Shown here: positions 1 through 10,790 of the stretch, in pieces | Layout of the letters: every line of letters starts with the position of its first letter | Numbering within the stretch: position 1 is the first letter of the stretch | Assembly: GCA_013399855.1 (NCBI GenBank) | Contig: VXAY01007405.1 | Location: forward strand, 785,302 to 849,301 | DNA: 64,000 nucleotides | Origin: Oxyruncus cristatus | Taxonomy: Eukaryota; Chordata; Aves; Passeriformes; Cotingidae | Direction: 5' to 3' | Made by a program: the position numbers and the translations under genes | The notes under the pieces: model-generated | What the model was told of the DNA's origin: nothing | Seen by the model: the letters and a program-made list of their open reading frames with translations, nothing else | The model's database searches: none

Positions 1-705
1 GAGAAAAAAAAAAAAAAAAAAAAAGAATTGCAGTTTCAATTCTACGAAACACCTGCGGCTCTTCAGTATTCACTTAAGTCTTCCTTGGTTTGGGTTTGTT
101 GTTTTTTTTTTTTCCTTCACTGACTCACGACCACTTGAAATTTTAAGTTTTAAATTCGTTCTCGAAAGAAAGAAAAAAAAAAAAAAATCGCACACACAAA
201 AAAAAGATTTTTTGCAGGCTATGTAAGCATGTTTTTTCCTGTGAGAGCTCGTCCGCTTCGTGTCTGTTTGATGAATGTCATATGTAAATGCTTAAAAAAA
301 AAAAAAAAGAAAAACGAAAACAAAACAAAGCGAAAAAAAAAAGGAAAAAAAAAAAAAAGGCGATGACTTAATTAATTAATGAATTAACCGCAGTGACTTG
401 AAGCTCTAAAAAAAATAAAACCACCAAAAAAAAGAAAAAAAAAATAAAAATAATAAAAAAAAAAAAGGTAGGATTTAATACTAGCTGGATTTAAACCCTT
501 GGATTTGTGATTGTGAACCATGAGTGGAGGAGCTGTAAGTGCTAAAGCTGATCATGTGTGTAGACCAAGAGAAGTACTGATATTTGACCATTGTCTCAAT
601 GGCAAAAACACCCCACCCCGACCCCAAGTCTTGTGTTTTATTCCTTAAGAACTCCGTGTTATATTACCATGGGAACTCCTAATAAAGACAAAATGTTGTT
701 GTTTC
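1..705 (+). other. DPYSL2: Probable 3' UTR of an upstream plus-strand gene, likely DPYSL2
   Basis: No reading frame of note is present. The stretch is A/T-rich with many A runs (1-24, 173-187, 293-358, 412-466) and ends at a well-formed polyadenylation site. This fits the terminal part of a long 3' UTR read on the plus strand. The next gene, ADRA1A, lies on the minus strand, so the two would be tail to tail. In human and other vertebrates DPYSL2 (CRMP2, a cytosolic dihydropyrimidinase-like protein of axon guidance) is the convergent neighbour of ADRA1A. The gene name rests on that synteny only. The 5' limit lies outside the window. Confidence 0.45.
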
Positions 706-752
706 AGTAGGTGCCTCTGTGTCTCGAGGTGATGGTGGGTGTTGGGTGTCCC
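681..752 (+). terminator. Polyadenylation signal and GT-rich downstream element
   Basis: Canonical AATAAA at 681-686. A plausible cleavage point lies near 703-706, followed by a GT-rich downstream element at about 714-752 (TGTGTCTCGAGGTGATGG and the G/T-rich bases after it). Signal, spacing and downstream element together make this the best-formed 3' end in the window, and it defines the end of the putative DPYSL2 UTR. Confidence 0.6.
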
Positions 753-787
753 TGCAGCCCTGGGCTGGTGCCTCCAGCACGTCTGAA

Positions 788-1062
788 CTGAGCTCTGAAT
801 TTGGGGTGGTGGAGCTCTGAATTTGGGGTGGTGGAACTGTGAATTTGGGGTGATGGAGCTTTGAATTTGGGGTGATGGAGCTTTGAATTTGGGATGATGG
901 AGCTCTAAATTTGGGGTGATGGTACTGGATTTGGGGTGATGGAACTCTGGGGTGATGGAGCTCTGAATTTGGGATGATGGAGCTCTGGGGTGATGGAACT
1001 CTGAATTTGGGGTGGTGGAACTCTGAATTTGGGGTGGTGGAACTCTGAATTTGGGGTGAGAT
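788..1062. repeat. 22-bp minisatellite
   Basis: About twelve imperfect copies of a 22-bp unit close to GGAGCTCTGAATTTGGGGTG plus two variable bases, some shortened. It starts about 80 bp downstream of the putative DPYSL2 polyadenylation site. The strand is G/T-rich with repeated GGGG runs. Open frames across it, such as the antisense frame rich in His, Pro and Ser, are by-products of the repeat. Confidence 0.9.
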
Positions 1063-1402
1063 GTGCGGGGGCAGAGCTGGGGAAAAACTCCCCTGGTCCT
1101 TGGAAGATGGTGAAGAGGAATCAAAGGGCCACAGAGCAATTTCCCGTAGAGAAAAATCGAGCTGTGTTTCGGGGCAGTTTGTTTAAAACCAACTTTATTT
1201 GGCAAAGCAGAGACATTTGCCTGAAAAATCCTGGCTCTGCATGGCAGAGATCACTGATGGAATGTGGGCAAAAGCCCCTAAAACTATTGGCACAGCCCTC
1301 AGCCCTCCAGTGTGGGTCTGCTTGGACCCTCTAACAGCCAGGGGAGAAAGCACAGCTGGAAATGGGAGCCACAGGCAGAGACTGGATGGGGAGGGGACTT
1401 CG

Positions 1403-1690
1403 GGGGGTGGTGATTGGGTTTTACTGGAGAAATCCCAGTGGAATTTTGGGTGGTGGTGGCTGGATTTTAGTGGAGAAATCCCAGTGGAATTTTGGGGTGG
1501 TTGTGTTTGGGTTTTACTGGAGAAACCCCAGTGGAATTTTGGGTGGTGGTGGCTGGATTTTACTGGAGAAACCCCAGTGGAATTTTGGGTGGTGGTGGTT
1601 GGGTTTTACTGGAGAAATCCCAGTGGAATTTTGGGTGGTGGTGGTTGGGTTTTACTGGAGAAACCCCAGTGGAATTTTGGGTGGTTCACC
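1403..1690. repeat. 46-bp minisatellite
   Basis: About six copies of a 46-bp unit containing GGGTTTTACTGGAGAAA, CCCAGTGGAATTTTGGG and GGTGGTGGT. Successive TTAC/TTAG landmarks fall at 1421, 1467, 1514 and 1560, so the spacing is 46 or 47 bp. The unit is not a multiple of three and has no stop codon in any plus frame, so three overlapping open frames cross the array. These are artefacts of the repeat. Confidence 0.9.
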
Positions 1691-2569
1691 TGCTGAGGAT
1701 GGACAATGGTCGTCCCCTAATTAAGAGACTTCTAATTAACGTGGGGGTCCTGGTCTGGCACCAAGGACTTGCAGTTAATTGGCTGCTGGCAGCTTAAATT
1801 GGATATTAGCATATATGGAATCAGATCCCATCAAGCAGGGTCACTGGGTGGCTGTATATGACATTTATGAGCTTATCCCAACAATAATATCCCAGGGAAA
1901 GATACCCTGAGCCTAAAGCACTGGTGTTCAGTTAACACACATCTGCAAGGCCTCTGCTTGGTTTGATTATATTATTCATTTCTTCCTCCTAAATTGGGAC
2001 GACAGAAACCTCTTCCTGAGGAAATATACTGCAGGGACTCGGTGAAGCTGTTGGAACAGGCAGAGTACGGAAGTTTTTGAGGTCAGGAGGAATCAGCAGC
2101 AGCCAAATCTAAAGGCAGTGGGTGCTGAGGGGCCAAGGCAGTGAGAAATCAGGGCAGTGGGGCAGCCCTGCTTTGCTGCTGCACAGGAGCACAGGAATAG
2201 CCGTGTTTTGTCTCCCTGGTAATCCAGGTAATTCCTGGTGCTGGCAGCAGTGAGAGCCAGCTCACAGCTCCTTGTGTCCCGCGCTGATTTGGTTCTCTGC
2301 CAGCCCCACTGCCTGGTCTGGGTAAGACCTGAGGCAGATCTAATCTGCTCTTCACATGGATGGAGAATTCCTGGTGGAAGGAGAGGGAAGGAAGGAGGTG
2401 ATGAATGTGAGCCGGTGACCTGGAGCAGGAGCTGTCAGCTCCTGGGGAGAGGTGGGTTATCAGAGCAGGGTCAGGAGGACGCGATTCCTCCCTTGGTGGC
2501 AGAGTGTTGGGAGCAGGAACTGTCACCGGCACTTCCCGAGCCAAGGGCTCATTCCTGTCGATATCTCAG
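1691..2569. other. Intergenic, no feature recognised
   Basis: Mixed-composition single-copy sequence with an A/T-rich patch around 1725-1985. I see no plausible exon, RNA gene or recognisable repeat. Confidence 0.5.
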
Positions 2570-2958
2570 GGAATGGGTTGGCTTGGAAGGGACCTTAAAA
2601 TCATCCAGTGCCACCCCCTGCCACGGGCAGGGACACCTTCCCCTAGCCAGGTTGCTCCAACCTGGCCTTGGACACTTCCAGGGATCCAGGGGCAGCCACA
2701 GCTTCTCTGGGAATCCCATCCCAGCCCCTCCCCACCCTCACAGGGAGGAATTCCTTCCCACTATCCCATCTCTCCCTGCCCTCTGGCAGTGGGAAGCCAT
2801 TCCCTGCGTCCTGTCCCTCCATCCCTTGTCCCCAGTCCCTCTCCAGCTCTCCTGGAGCCCCTTTAGGCGCTGGAAGGGGCTCTCAGGTCTCCCTGGAGCC
2901 TTCTCTTCTCCAGGCTGGACAATCCCAGCCCTTTCAGCCTGTTCCTCATAGGAGAGGC
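2570..2958 (-). mobile_element. CR1 LINE 3' fragment
   Basis: Read on the minus strand this is the 3' end of a CR1 retrotransposon. Landmarks on the plus strand are GGTTGGCTTGGAAGGGACC, GGGATCCAGGGGCAGCC, and the TTCTCTTCTCCAGGCTGGAC region that encodes the LEKRR-type segment of ORF2p. It is strongly 5'-truncated and non-coding. It abuts a TATCTA microsatellite on its right. Confidence 0.9.
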
Positions 2959-2960
2959 TC

Positions 2961-3123
2961 ATCTATGTATCTATATCTGTATCTATATCTATATATCTAT
3001 ATATCGGTATATCCATATCTGTATCTCTATCTCTCTATATCATCTATATCTATACCTATATCATCTATCTATATCTCCATCTATATCTATATATCTATAT
3101 TCTGTATATCTGTATCTATATTT
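2961..3123. repeat. TATCTA-type microsatellite
   Basis: Imperfect TCTATA/TATCTA hexamer-like repeat of about 160 bp directly adjoining the truncated 5' end of the preceding CR1 copy. The Tyr/Leu/Ile/Ser-rich open frame crossing it is spurious. Confidence 0.9.
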
Positions 3124-3865
3124 GATGTCCATGTGTCCAACCCCACCAGTTTTGCAGCAAACAAGGTCAATTTGCACTCTTTTCCTTCGAGTTAAAAGCA
3201 GTGTTTCTGCAGCTTGACACCCTCCACCACAGTAAGTTGTGGGGTCTCAGTCCATGAGCCCCCCAGGGCTCCTTGGCAATATGGACCCAGTGCTTTGCAA
3301 GCCCAAAAACCCCACTGTTGGGTGATCCTTGGTGTGGGACAGGGCATAAAGTGCTGTGCCTGACTCTAGGTAGCTTGTGCAGGACAAAAATCCCATTAAT
3401 TCATGGTAAGCTCAATTAATTTAAACACCCCAAGATTTTTATGACTCCAAAAATCAAAGCATTCAGCACTTTTCGCTGCTACGTGTGTGGAAGCTTCAGA
3501 ACCCAATTTCCCCCCCCCGCCCCCGCTCCCTTTTTTTAGCCCAAAAAGTGCTGGTGGAGCTCAGTGCCATTAGGTGGCAGCAGGACACGCAGAAACGGCA
3601 AGAACAGGATCCCTGGAGGCGCGATCCCAGGGATCTCCTCGGGAATGGTAGAGGATGTAATAAATGCAGAACATGAGACATGCACACGTATCCTCTGTTA
3701 TATTGATATGTTGGGTGGTATTTCGGTGTTAAAGAGACATGAATCATCTGCTTTCTGTTCTGGGTCAGGCTCAACAAGACCCTTAGCTCAAAAAAGATAC
3801 AGAGCAAGCCATAAACTTTATCCATCGATTTATTACATCAAAAACTCCCCCAAACACTCCATAAA
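3124..3865. other. Intergenic, no gene recognised
   Basis: Single-copy sequence with a C-rich run at about 3511-3530. No exon-like frame is seen. Confidence 0.5.
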
Positions 3866-4148
3866 GCCAGAGAGGGACTTTGGACGAGGGCTGGAGGGCC
3901 AGGACAAGGGGGAACGGATTCAAACTGGCAGAGAGCAGGTTTAGATGGGATATTGGGAAGGAATTCCTCCTTGGGAGGGTGGGGAGGGGCTGGGACAGAA
4001 TTCCCAGAGAAGCTGTGGCTGCCCCTGGATCCCTGGGAGTGTCCTGGGAGCAACCTGGGCTAGTGGAAGGTGTCCCTGCCCGTGGCAGGGGTGGCACTGG
4101 ATGGGCTGTCGGGTCCCTCCAACCCAACCCATTCTGGGATTCTCTGGT
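3866..4148 (+). mobile_element. CR1 LINE 3' fragment
   Basis: Sense-oriented CR1 3' end. It shows the ORF2p C-terminal motif region (GTTTAGATGGGATATTGGG), then GAAGCTGTGGCTGCCCCTGG, then the 3' tail ending in CAACCCAACCCATTCTGGG. It carries frameshifts and is non-coding. Confidence 0.88.
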
Positions 4149-4758
4149 GCTGGTTGCAGCTCTGTTGGTCCCACCAGTCCCTGGGACACTCTGCACCCCT
4201 GCAGGATGGAAGGGATGTGGGTGCAGGACAGTCTGAGCTGCTGAGCCCCCAGTTCCCAACAGTGCCACGACCCCAGGGAACAGCCCCACACATCTCAGAG
4301 GGGTCCTCTTCTACTGTGGGGTGGCAGAACAAGAAGTACTGGCGAGAAATGCAAGGCCAGTTCAGATCAGAAGCAGGGGGGAGAAAAATGAACCACGAAG
4401 ATGATTAATCCGTGGAATAAATTACCGAGGGATTTTGGGCCATTTGAGGCTTCGCAAGCCAGCACTGAAAGGCTCCCTGGAAAGCAGCTGCCAAGGTTTA
4501 GTGGTTAATGGTTGAAAAAATGCCTGTGGAAAGAACACCACGCTCAAGCACACGTGGTAAATCCACAGCTGGAGTGCCAAGGGCTGTCAGGCAGTCGCAG
4601 CTCCCAGGGGTCAGCAGAGGGCAACTCCTCTGGCCCATGTGAGAGGGGAGAAAAATAATTTCCTGTAATTATGGAGCAGTCCACTGGCAAGGTCTGCAGT
4701 TCCACAGGAGGAAGGAGCAATAGGAGAAGCAGTAACGAAGCGGGAATGATCACAGAGA
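4149..4758. other. Intergenic, no feature recognised
   Basis: Single-copy sequence without a credible exon, RNA or repeat signature. Confidence 0.45.
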
Positions 4759-4759
4759 A

Positions 4760-5088
4760 GGATTTCTTCCCCCTGTCCCATCTCTCCCTGCCCTCCGGCA
4801 GTGGGAAGCCATTCCCTGTGTCCTGTCCCTCCATCCCTTGTCCCCAGTCCCTCTCCAGCTCTCCTGGAGGCCCTGGAAAGGGCTCTCAGGTCTCCCTGGA
4901 ACCTTCTCTTCTCCAGGTGAACCTCCCCAGCTCTCCCAGTGTCTCTCCATGGCAAAGGGGCTCCAACCCCTGGAGCATCTCTGTGGCCTCCTCTGGATTT
5001 GCTCCAGCAGCTCCACATCCTCACGCTGGAGTCCCAGAGCTGGAGGCGGCTCTGCAGGTGGGGTCTCACCTGAGCACAGGGGGAGAAC
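4760..5088 (-). mobile_element. CR1 LINE internal 3' fragment
   Basis: Minus-strand CR1. It begins at the ORF2p C-terminal region (CCCATCTCTCCCTGCCCTCC) and runs through the LEKRR region into a more 5' part (GGCCTCCTCTGGATTTGCTC, CAGCTCCACATCCTCACGC). It lacks the usual 3' tail, so it is truncated at both ends or deleted. Confidence 0.85.
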
Positions 5089-6909
5089 CCCCTCCCTGGA
5101 CTTTATTTCACTTCCCAGGGGTGAATTTTAACTTCGTTTGTGCGACAGCCGCGTCTTGTCCTTCACCGGTCCCTGAAACAGGAGCAACACGGCAGCCCCT
5201 TCCAGTGCAAACTGGGGGCTCCTAACTGGGAACTGGGGAGGTGACACAGGGCTGGGGGGTGATTATTAACAGCAGCTCACGTGACGTGTTTAACTGCCTC
5301 AGTTGTGAGCCCAGAAAATCCCCACAATTTTTTTTTTTTTTTTTTTTTGGAAAATGATGAGCTCTGGTTTTCTACCACTCTTTGTTATTCTAAGTCCAAA
5401 TATTCATCCCTGCCCCGAAGACTTTTCTGCTCATGAAATCCACCGGGTGTTTGCTCCTCTCCTCCAAAATGAACTCGTTTCCACAGGAGGGCACCAGATA
5501 CCCGTGTTTAAACTGAATTTCTATTCCTTGTTTGAGGCTGTTCCTCCCCAAAGCACCCAAGGCCTTGCCACTTGAGCATCTGCTATGCTCTTAACACCAA
5601 AACCTGCCATATTTCACTCTGTCCTTCATTACACAGATGCTGGTGCTCACACATCTGAAATTATCCTTCCCCTCCCTCCCCATCCAAACTGGCTGGGAGT
5701 GCAACAGGGAATCATCTGGGTTTCAGTGCGTTTTTAAAATCTGCACACAGAATTCAGCACCAAAGCTGTGCTTTTGCTAATGGTTTCCTACAATCAGAGT
5801 CACCCCACAGTTGTTTTTTTTTTTTTTTTCAACAGATTCTTGCAAGATTTTTGTTGCAAAAATGATGCAAACTGCGGCATCCCTCACCCTTCAGGACATC
5901 AGCCAAGCAGGGAAGCGTCCTGGTTGGTTTATAAACCTCTCCGTGGCTCTTCCCTCTTGCAGGACAAGGACAAACAGACCTTGGGGAGGGGTTTGGAGGT
6001 GGATGTCACCCCGGTGGGACGAGGTGTTTGTGGGACAGGGAGGAGAAGGCAAGTCAAACAGCAGCTGGGGAGCTGGGCTGGGACAGGGTGACCTTCTTCA
6101 AATCTCACGTCTCCCCAGCTACGCTCAGGCTCCCGCCTCCAAAGTCCCGGCTATTCCCAAGGAACGGCTTGTTCTGCGTGACACCTGAAAGAACAGGCAC
6201 AGGGTGGGACGTGGTTTGTCCCTCCTTCCTGGGCCATTCCGCGGGGCTCTTTGGTCAGAGAGAAACGGGACGTCCCAGAGGACCAGCCCAGCTGGACCCT
6301 TCAGGACCCAAATTATCCGTGGATTGACCAAAGCTCCCCACGAGCCTCCGTGGTTTTGCTCCGCTCTGCCCTCCTGCCCTCTCCAAAGCCTGGCTGGTGG
6401 CAGGATCAAGCTTTCCCAGGCTCTGGGCCAGTTCTGTGATGAGCTCCTATCCCACATTTTTGCTCTAAACCAGTCGTACTTTGTCCTTTCCCCCAAAAAA
6501 GCCTCAGTGCTGGGTGCAGGGGGGACCTTGTGAAGGCCGAGGAGGCCCCACTGTGACCAGGGCTTAGCAGTCAATTTAAAGTCTCCTGAGATTTTATATT
6601 TTAGGAAACACAGTGAAAAACCTCTCACAGCTCAGGGCAGGCACAGAAATGAAACCCCTTCCGGCACAGAGGCTCAGAGGAACCAGCAGGAATTTCCCAG
6701 CCTCCTGCAAACCTCCCTCCTGGAATCAGATCCACATGGTGGGCCCAGGTAGAGACAGAACTGGGGCTGGAAGGTTTCTTGTGCTCATCTCCAGGTGTTT
6801 CTTCTGCCTCATCCCAGGTGGATTCTGGGATTAACAGCTCCCAGCAGCCAAAGTCATCCCAGACACCCACCGCCCCAAGCAGCCACTGTTGCTTTGCCTC
6901 CTCCTGTCC
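5089..6909. other. Intergenic, no gene recognised
   Basis: Single-copy sequence with T runs at about 5329-5348 and 5814-5829. The open frames here are short, lack recognisable domains and overlap on both strands. Confidence 0.45.
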
Positions 6910-7153
6910 CAAAATCGTGGAATGGGTTGGAAGGGACCTTAAACATCATCTAATTCCATCCCCCTGCCATGGGCAGGGACACCTTCCACTAGTCCAGGTT
7001 GCTCCAACCTGGCCTTGGACACTTCCAGGGATGCAGGGGCAGCCACAGCTTCTCTGGGCAACTGGGCCAGGGCCTGCCCACCCTCCCAGGGAGGAATTCC
7101 TTCCCAATATCCCACCTAACCCTGCCCTCTGGCAGTGGGAAGCCATTCCCCCT
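6910..7153 (-). mobile_element. CR1 LINE 3' fragment
   Basis: Minus-strand CR1 3' end of the same subfamily as 2570-2958, from the tail side (GGAATGGGTTGGAAGGGACC) to the ORF2p C-terminal region (CCTGCCCTCTGGCAGTGGGA). Confidence 0.9.
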
Positions 7154-7239
7154 TGTCCGGTTACTCCAGGTCCCCCCGCCCAGCAAATTCCCAGTGGCCA
7201 GGGCTGTTCCTCCAGCACCCACAGAGGGATGGGAAAACG

Positions 7240-7421
7240 GAATCACGGAATGCTGGAATGGTTTGGGTTGGGAGGGAACTTAAAGCCCATCTCATTCCAT
7301 GGGCAGGGACGCCTTCCACTAGCCCAGGTTGCTCCAGCCTGGCCCTGGACACTTCCAGGGATCCAGGGGGCAGCCACAGCTTCTCTGGGAATTCCACCCC
7401 AGCCCCTCCCCACCCTCCCAG
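7240..7421 (-). mobile_element. CR1 LINE 3' fragment
   Basis: A second minus-strand CR1 3' end only about 90 bp from the preceding one, starting AATCACGGAATGCTGGAATGG. Both copies contain the 3' tail, so they are separate insertions or a duplication, not one split element. Confidence 0.88.
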
Positions 7422-10315
7422 TGCCCGATGCAGATGACATTCCTCATCCTTCCAGCGTGCCCAGGAGGAATTTGTTTGTTTGCAGTGGGCTATTTTTACT
7501 GCACCTGAGTCCATTAATCTCTCCCAAAATAACACTCGAAGGCCCGGGGATAAAAAAGCTGTTCCAGCCCGCCACGGGCGGGGCTCAGCACCCCCCGTGA
7601 GCACTTTGCTGCTGACACTCGCTGGGGACTTTTGTGTGCAGACCCAAATGCCAGAAAAGCTCGAGCTGGTGAAGTTTATCTGAAAGGGGGAGGGAAAGGA
7701 CCCCCCCCTTTTCCCTGAGCTGGCATTGATTTACTGTGATGAGAGTTTTAATCAAACCCTTGCACCTTTAAGCCGTAAGTTATTAGAGGGGAGCGGGGAC
7801 GGGCTTTTTGAGGCCTTGCTGAGCTCTGGAGGTTATTAATCATAAAATGGGGTCCTGGAGGAGGGTTTTCTGGGGGAGGTTGGGGTATTGTGGGTTTGTT
7901 GTTTTTTTTTTTTTTTTGCCGGCGCCACTAAACTGCCAAATAATGTCAGATGGTGGAGAACAATGTGAATCCCCCGTCAAGAGCTATAAATAAGAGCTAT
8001 AAATTACTCTAAGGGCTGTGTTCCCCCTGCCTCGTGTTCCAACCCAAGTTTGACTCATCCGGTTCCTCGCCCTGAGCTGCTGGGTGGGAACCCTGGGTAG
8101 GGACCTCTGAACAGACCAGGCTGGAGCTCTGCAGGGGAGATTCCCACCGATAACAGGCACGAGCCAGGGCTGCAGAGAGACTCCCAGTCCAATTCCAGAG
8201 CCGGTCCCCTTGGAATATGTCCCCGAGGATGCCCCACGGGTCCATCCACTGGCTGTGTTCTGCACCTGAGGTCAAACACAGGCCGTGCTGGGCCTGAGTT
8301 ACACCCCCTCAAGCAGGTCCATGGCGTGACAAGGCTCCTCTTCTCCCCGGAGTGATGGATTAGTTTTGTGAAGATCCTGGAGGGAGGGAACATTTCTGGC
8401 TGAGGCTTTAAAGAAGGACGGACGGGAGGCTGAAGGCAAGCAAAACACGAGCTGCAGAGTGACAGTGGAGGGGAAAGTTCCTTCCCAGCGTCCCAGAATA
8501 ACTCTGTGGGACGGCCAGAAGTACAGGGAGACTGTCTTTGTGACAGAGTGTTGTCTCAGGAGGCATAAACCAGGCCAGAGGGGGGAGCAGGACACAGATG
8601 GTGGCCGCTGTGCACATCATGTGCCACCCAGTACCACGGAATGGGCAATTTTGGCCTCCCCTGCCCGAGCCGAGGTAACCAAGGCGTGGCTCAGAGCGCT
8701 CTCTGCTCCTCTGCGAACACGGCCACGTATAAAACCCATTAATTGCTTTAGAAATGTCACCCCAGAAAGTACTTATTGGTGCCTGTGATGGAGGACTGAG
8801 CCTGGCCAAGGATTTGCGGCCCCAGGCCGTGGCTGCCAGGGCAGGGCTGTGCTGGCAGGGGGGGTCATCAGGGGGAATGTTAACGATGCATCCCAGTCAG
8901 AGCCTCTCCATCACCTCTCCCCCTCGCTGTAGCCATGGAAATGGCACCTTCTGTTCGGCTGCCTCTGACTGAAATTCCGGTGGGGAGGGCTGGGGGAAGA
9001 AAAGCCAGGGGACAAACACAGGTACCTGTGCGACCCCTCAGGGCTGGGCTGGTTACTCTGGCGGCAGCAGTTCGGGAGGAGAGTCACCGTCCCGTTTTCC
9101 CAGCGTGAAATCCAGGTGGAAGAAGAGCCCCCTGCCACGGGGAACTTGCACCTGGAACGCCCACTGGACTGGCAAGCACGGGGTGCCTCGCCCCAGGCAC
9201 CACCAGGTAGGGAGAGGGGGATTCCTGGCTGCTGGTTAAAACCCTCCAGGAGTTTTTTTTTTGCCTCTTTAGGTCCCCAAAGACCTTTGCAAGAACCACA
9301 GCAGGTTAATGGCAGCTCGTCCATCAGCTTGGAAGGCAGATTTTGTGTAACTGCCCCTGGCTCCAGGAGCTGGAGCGAAGAAAGGGGCTCCTGCAGGACG
9401 GGTGGGAAGAGATCCACACCTTGGTTATTCCGAATTCGTGCTCCTGCAAAGAGGACATGGTGGTGGAGGAGGAGCATCCAGCCAAAACCGGGCTCTGCAC
9501 TGTCTGGGGCAAACACGAAAACCAGAAATGGGAGGTTTGGGTTTGAGATTTAAAGGCACGAATCATCCTTGGCATGTAAAGAGAAGCAACTTCGTGGGCT
9601 GGGCACTGAGCTCGGATCCTGGCTTAGGGCATCCCCTCCCTCCCCTCCAGCTCTGGCTGAACAATCGTGCCGGGGACCTTCAGCTATGACAAATCAACTC
9701 AAAATAATTCTGAACACTCTGTTTTCTCAGACAGACAGTGCAGACAGAGACAGAGACGCCCCTGTGAATAATTATGGACGTTTTTCCTGCTAAAAGGATC
9801 ACTTTCCCGCCTCCAGATGTCACTCACCTCCCCAGCAGCTCCCAGAACATCCCCTGCTGCAGGGGACAGCAGTGACTTGCCCAGGTAAGGGAGTCACATT
9901 CCTGGAAGCCCCAGGGATCAGCAGGAGCAGCAGCTGATACAGAGGGAACTCTGGACTGGATCCAGAGGGGAGGTGAGCCAGGATTAGCATCAGCACAGAT
10001 GATTTAGAAGCACGTCAGGCTCCAAAATCAGGAGGGGAAAAACCATGCCATGGCAGAGGCATCTCTGTGCCTCAGAGAGAGAATAAGGAAAGGGGCTCCA
10101 AAGGTGCTACTTAGAGCCCAGCTCCAAACCCAGTGCCTGCAGCCCATGATCCTGCATTCCAATCATCCTTTAAAGCCTGTTCCTGAGTGGAAAAGGGGCT
10201 GCTTCTCTCCTGGGGTGAGCTGCAACAAGCCTGCCAGTGCTCCTTTCCCTGTAGTGAGCAGCAGGGTCTTCATTCTCAGGAGTCTCTCCCTCAGCTGGGG
10301 CTGCCTGCACTGATG
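7422..10315. other. Intergenic single-copy DNA
   Basis: No gene or repeat recognised over 2.9 kb apart from a T run at about 7901-7917. An A/T-rich patch at 7720-7850 (TGGCATTGATTTACTGTGAT, GGTTATTAATCATAAAATGG) and a segment near 9870 (GTGACTTGCCCAGGTAAGGG, resembling part of a MIR SINE) are the only points of note. Confidence 0.4.
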
Positions 10316-10790
10316 ATCACAGAATCACAGAATCACAGAATCAGATGGGTGGAAAGGACCTCTGAGATCATCAAGTCCAACCCTTGATCCAACCCCACTG
10401 CGGTTACTGGACTATGGCACTCAGTGCCACGTCCAGCCTCATCTTAAACACCTCCAGGGACGGAGAATCCACCACTTCCCTGGGCAGCCCATTCCAAGGG
10501 CTGATTCCCCTCTCTGGAAAGAATTTCTTCCTAATATCTCACCTAAACCTCCCCTGGCACAGCTTAAGGCCGAGCCCTCTTGTCTTCCTGAGAGTTGCCT
10601 GGCAGAAGAGACCAACCCCCACCTGGCTCCCCCCTCCTGTCAGGGAGCTGTAGAGAGCGATGAGGTCTCCCCTGAGCCTCCTCTTCTCCAGGCTCAACAA
10701 CCCCAGCTCCCTCAGCCTCTCCCCCAGCCTCGCTGCTCTTCTCTGCACCTGCTCCAGCACCTCAATGTCCTTCCTGACAATGCTCCAAGC
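10316..10790 (-). mobile_element. CR1 LINE 3' end with octamer tail
   Basis: Minus-strand CR1. The left edge is tandem CACAGAAT, the reverse complement of the (ATTCTGTG)n CR1 3' terminus. Read on the minus strand it retains a partial ORF2p C-terminus (about 10539-10720, [20 protein letters not shown]), now interrupted. It belongs to the same subfamily as the copies at 15846, 19105, 22617 and 29526. Confidence 0.95.

Noticed and set aside
645..1205. 186-codon minus-strand frame rich in Pro, His and Ser
   Set aside because: It is a translation of the 22-bp minisatellite and a putative UTR end, not a protein gene.
2668..3195. Frame with repeated Tyr-Leu and Ile-Ser residues
   Set aside because: It is created by the TATCTA microsatellite joined to a CR1 fragment.
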